Positions 27,741 to 32,448 of a stretch of 32,448 nt of DNA are shown in pieces. The stretch spans positions 1 through 32,448 of the forward strand of contig CAMLHL010000028.1 of assembly GCA_946479855.1 (NCBI GenBank). The letters run 5' to 3'. The notes under the pieces were generated by a model. That model saw nothing but the letters and a program-made list of their open reading frames with translations. It made no database searches and had not been told where the DNA came from. How positions within the stretch are numbered: position 1 is the first letter of the stretch; every line of letters begins with the position of its first letter. The translations under genes and the position numbers were made by a program. The DNA is from an uncultured Pseudomonadota bacterium. Its GTDB lineage: Bacteria > Pseudomonadota > Gammaproteobacteria > Burkholderiales > Rhodocyclaceae.

Positions 27741-27754
27741 TTGATGGGCATCAA
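27741..27754. promoter_or_regulatory. Perfect FNR/DNR-type box upstream of norE
   Basis: TTGAT-GGGC-ATCAA matches the FNR/ANR/DNR consensus at all ten specified positions. It is centred at 27747.5, about 42 bp ahead of the norE start predicted from the -10 at 27778-27783 (CACAAT), the class II activation position. It is also about 65 bp from the predicted folD start on the other strand. Confidence 0.75.
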
Positions 27755-27777
27755 ATCGTCCTCGATAGCAAACGCGC

Positions 27778-27783
27778 CACAAT
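27778..27783 (+). promoter_or_regulatory. -10 candidate of norE
   Basis: CACAAT matches four of six consensus bases and lies at the right distance from the FNR/DNR-type box for activator-dependent transcription beginning near 27790. Confidence 0.4.
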
Positions 27784-27810
27784 GATCGCTGCCCAAAAAG
27801 CCACGCTTCC

Positions 27811-28410
27811 ATGACCGCCGCCGTCCTCGCCTCCTCGCCAATGACCTTTCCCGAAACCCGCCGTATTCCCGGCAACAAGGGCATCTGGGCCGGAATCACC
27901 TGCGAGTTCGTCGAGTTCACGGTGCTTTTTGCCGTTTATTTCATTGCCCGCGCCCATTTTCCGGAGGCCTTCCACGCCGGGGCACAACGCCTCTCGGTGA
28001 TTTCCGGCACGACGATCACGCTGCTGATGATTACCAGCAGTTATTTCATTGCCTGCTCGGTCAACGCCATTCGCCAGGACAAACATAAGGCAGCCATCGC
28101 CTGGCTGGTCGGCGGCCTGATCATCGCGATCGGCTACCCGCTGACCAAGGCGCTTGAAATCACCTGGAACCTGGCGCACGGCATCAACGGCGAAAGCGGC
28201 ATTTTCTTCACCGTTTATTACTACCTGACCTTCACCCATCTGGTCCATGCCATCTGGGGCATCCTCGGCACCCTGTGGGTACTCGCCCGCCTTATTTTTC
28301 ACGGCTATTCGGCCGAAGATTACTCCGGACTCGAAGCGCTGGCCTGCTACTGGCACGCCACCGACATCATCTGGCTGGTCATCTTCCCGATGTTCTACGT
28401 GCTGGCCTGA
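27811..28410 (+). CDS. norE: Cytochrome c oxidase subunit III family protein, NorE-like
   Basis: Integral membrane protein of 199 aa with about five hydrophobic segments. The COX3 pattern is visible in [36 protein letters not shown] and [20 protein letters not shown]. The short five-helix form not linked to subunits I/II is typical of NorE, an accessory of nitric oxide reductase. It is followed after 2 bp by a NorF-like gene and preceded by a perfect FNR/DNR-type box, which supports an anaerobic, NO-related role. The start at ATG 27811 is tentative (another ATG at 27841; neither has a good ribosome site). The norCB genes are not in the window. Confidence 0.82.
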   Translation: MTAAVLASSPMTFPETRRIPGNKGIWAGITCEFVEFTVLFAVYFIARAHFPEAFHAGAQRLSVISGTTITLLMITSSYFIACSVNAIRQDKHKAAIAWLVGGLIIAIGYPLTKALEITWNLAHGINGESGIFFTVYYYLTFTHLVHAIWGILGTLWVLARLIFHGYSAEDYSGLEALACYWHATDIIWLVIFPMFYVLA

Positions 28411-28412
28411 GC

Positions 28413-28709
28413 ATGAGCACCAAAACCGATCATTTTCGCGGGTTGACCGTAGCCTGGCTAAGCCTCGTCGCCCTGACGCTGGCCAGCCTCGGCCTTAGCG
28501 AAGGATTCCGGGAAGCGCACTGGCTGCCGCTGCTGGTCGCTGCCATCATCTGGCTGAAGGGGGCGCTGGTGGCCCGCTGTTTCATCGAGGCGCACATCGC
28601 CCACCCCTTCATTGCCCGCGTCGTGCGCGTTTTCATCTCCATCGCACCGCTCGCCCTGATCGCCACTGCCTTCTACGGCACGACGCTGGCCCGCTGGGCC
28701 TCGCTGTAA
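28413..28709 (+). CDS. norF: Small membrane protein, NorF-like (COX4-type)
   Basis: 98-aa membrane protein with three hydrophobic segments (about 12-30, 36-55 and 73-92), resembling prokaryotic cytochrome oxidase subunit IV/NorF proteins. It begins 2 bp after the norE-like stop, which fits the usual norE-norF pair that assists nitric oxide reductase activity. The assignment rests mainly on size, topology and neighbour; primary-sequence motifs in this family are weak. No good terminator follows, only a short CCC-TTGC-GGG stem near 28735 with an A-run that would suit the minus strand. Confidence 0.7.
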   Translation: MSTKTDHFRGLTVAWLSLVALTLASLGLSEGFREAHWLPLLVAAIIWLKGALVARCFIEAHIAHPFIARVVRVFISIAPLALIATAFYGTTLARWASL

Positions 28710-28758
28710 CTTCACGTCTTACGTCATAAAAAAACCCTTGCGGGCGCGCTTGTGCTTA

Positions 28759-28787
28759 TTGCACGATGTGAATTTTGTTTTTACAAT
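28759..28787 (+). promoter_or_regulatory. Sigma-70 promoter of the pyruvate dehydrogenase operon
   Basis: TTGCAC (28759-28764), a 17-bp spacer and TACAAT (28782-28787). The predicted start near 28794 leaves a leader of about 100 nt before aceE. Confidence 0.7.
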
Positions 28788-28806
28788 GCGGAACACGCAT
28801 TAGGGA

Positions 28807-28840
28807 AACTACGGACTCGCGAACCGATCCGTAACGAGTT
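28807..28840 (+). repeat. Hairpin in the aceE leader
   Basis: TACGGA (28810-28815) pairs with TCCGTA (28828-28833), extended by AAC/GTT across a 4-nt bulge. ACTCG in the loop is complementary to CGAGT just 3' of the stem, so an alternative fold or pseudoknot is possible. No T-run follows. Confidence 0.35.
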
Positions 28841-28897
28841 ACAGTTGTTTTGCTCACCAGGTAAAACAGAACGAAAACCAACGTAGGAGACAAAATC

Positions 28898-31573
<2,676 letters not shown>

Positions 31574-31586
31574 GGGGAGAGACAAC

Positions 31587-32448
31587 ATGAGCCAAATCAT
31601 TGAAGTCAAAGTCCCCGATATCGGCGATTTTTCCGACGTCCCGGTCATCGACCTGTTCGTCAAGGTCGGCGACAGCATCAAGGTCGACGATGCGATCGCC
31701 ACCCTCGAATCCGACAAGGCGACCATGGACGTACCATCCACCGTCGCCGGCACGGTCAAGGAAGTGCTGATCCAGCTCGGCTCCCGCGTCAGCGAAGGCG
31801 CCGTGCTGATCAAGGTGGACAGCGGGGCGACCGCTGCGGCCGCACCAGCGCCGGCCGCCCAGGCCGCTACCCCGGCGCCCGCCGCGGCACCGGTGGCCGC
31901 TCCCGCCGCTGCCGGCGGTGGCGTCGTCGAAGTCAAGGTGCCGGATATCGGCGACTTCTCCGACGTGCCGGTCATCGACCTGTTCGTCAAGGTCGGCGAC
32001 AGCATCAAGGTCGACGACGCGATCGCCACGCTGGAATCCGACAAGGCGACCATGGACGTGCCGTCCACCGTCGCCGGCACGGTCAAGGAAGTGCTGGTCC
32101 AGCTCGGCTCCAAGGTCAGCGAAGGGGCCGTGCTGATCAAGGTTGAGACCGGTGCTTCGGCGCCGGCCGCTGCCCCGGCACCGGCTACCGCAGCCCCTGC
32201 GCCTGCCGCAGCCCCGGTTTCCGCGCCTGCAGCGGCACCGGCCGCAGCTTCTGCACCGGCCGCGCTGGCCCCGGCCCTGCCGGTCGGCGGCAAGGTCCAC
32301 GCCTCGCCGTCGGTCCGCGCCTATGCCCGCGAACTCGGCATCGACCTGGCCAAGGTTGCCGCTACCGGCCCGAAGGGTCGCATCGTCAAGGAAGACCTGA
32401 CCAAGTACGTCAAGGGCGTGATGACCGGCTCGATTTCCGGCCCGGTCG
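31587..32448 (+). CDS. aceF: Pyruvate dehydrogenase E2 (dihydrolipoamide acetyltransferase), 3' end outside window
   Basis: Core acetyltransferase of the pyruvate dehydrogenase complex; the first 287 codons are present. Two lipoyl domains (about residues 3-77 and 112-186) each carry ESDKATMDV, with lipoyl-Lys at 44 and 153. Ala/Pro-rich flexible linkers follow each. A peripheral-subunit-binding domain starts at about residue 238 (VHASPSVRAYARELGIDL, then GPKGRIVKEDL). The catalytic domain lies beyond the edge. The ribosome site AAGGGGAG precedes ATG 31587. The two lipoyl domains are almost identical in DNA and differ at only two residues over about 71. Confidence 0.97.
   Translation, partial: MSQIIEVKVPDIGDFSDVPVIDLFVKVGDSIKVDDAIATLESDKATMDVPSTVAGTVKEVLIQLGSRVSEGAVLIKVDSGATAAAAPAPAAQAATPAPAAAPVAAPAAAGGGVVEVKVPDIGDFSDVPVIDLFVKVGDSIKVDDAIATLESDKATMDVPSTVAGTVKEVLVQLGSKVSEGAVLIKVETGASAPAAAPAPATAAPAPAAAPVSAPAAAPAAASAPAALAPALPVGGKVHASPSVRAYARELGIDLAKVAATGPKGRIVKEDLTKYVKGVMTGSISGPV
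31602..31816 (+). repeat. Lipoyl-domain direct repeat, copy A
   Basis: A 215-bp unit repeated 327 bp downstream without any insertion or deletion. By hand count the copies differ at 16 positions, mostly third codon bases. Confidence 0.9.
31929..32143 (+). repeat. Lipoyl-domain direct repeat, copy B
   Basis: Second copy of the 215-bp unit at 31602-31816. It includes a long uninterrupted identical stretch over the middle of the domain. Confidence 0.9.

Overview
The window reads as chromosomal DNA from a high-GC denitrifying betaproteobacterium, most likely of the Rhodocyclales (Dechloromonas/Azonexus-like). This is inferred from protein style and gene order, not from a database search. Supporting signs are argH next to an AlgZ/AlgR-type pair, the hemA/prfA/prmC/grxD neighbourhood, a sulfate ABC operon, stand-alone norEF-like genes under an FNR/DNR-type box, and homodimeric pyruvate dehydrogenase with a two-lipoyl E2.

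Region 1 (1-3.7 kb): an AlgR-like LytTR regulator (cut by the window edge) and an AlgZ-like kinase, divergent from argH, then an AhpD-like gene whose promoter is covered by a perfect 16-bp palindrome. Region 2 (3.7-8.65 kb): the most striking block. An NtrC-type response regulator and its membrane kinase are divergent from two OmpA/Pal-like lipoproteins and a PedF-like cytochrome c. The 332-bp gap between them carries two GTTGC-N5-GCAAC palindromes exactly 84 bp apart, a 9-bp AT-rich inverted repeat and a good -24/-12 (sigma-54) promoter, which reads as a complete control circuit. Region 3 (8.67-16.8 kb): grxD, prmC, prfA and hemA on the minus strand, interrupted twice by plus-strand signalling genes: a PhnD-like periplasmic binding protein with a hybrid histidine kinase, and a two-receiver GGDEF diguanylate cyclase. 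Region 4 (16.8-20.7 kb): the sulfate uptake operon sbp-cysT-cysW-cysA. Region 5 (20.8-24 kb): a third Pal-like lipoprotein, three small proteins (one only 58 aa), an AT-richer orphan lipoprotein, tRNA-Ala(CGC) and pterin dehydratase. Region 6 (24-27.7 kb): a tightly packed folD-purE-purK-sua5 operon whose leader contains a terminator-like hairpin. Region 7 (27.8-32.4 kb): norEF-like genes, then aceE-aceF with aceF running off the end.

Functional themes are envelope and signal sensing (three different sensor kinases, one diguanylate cyclase, three Pal-like lipoproteins), anaerobic respiration (norEF, a possible FNR-type site at hemA, a c-type cytochrome) and housekeeping biosynthesis (arginine, heme, purines, one-carbon units, sulfate, acetyl-CoA). 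No CRISPR array, insertion sequence, phage module or rRNA was seen.
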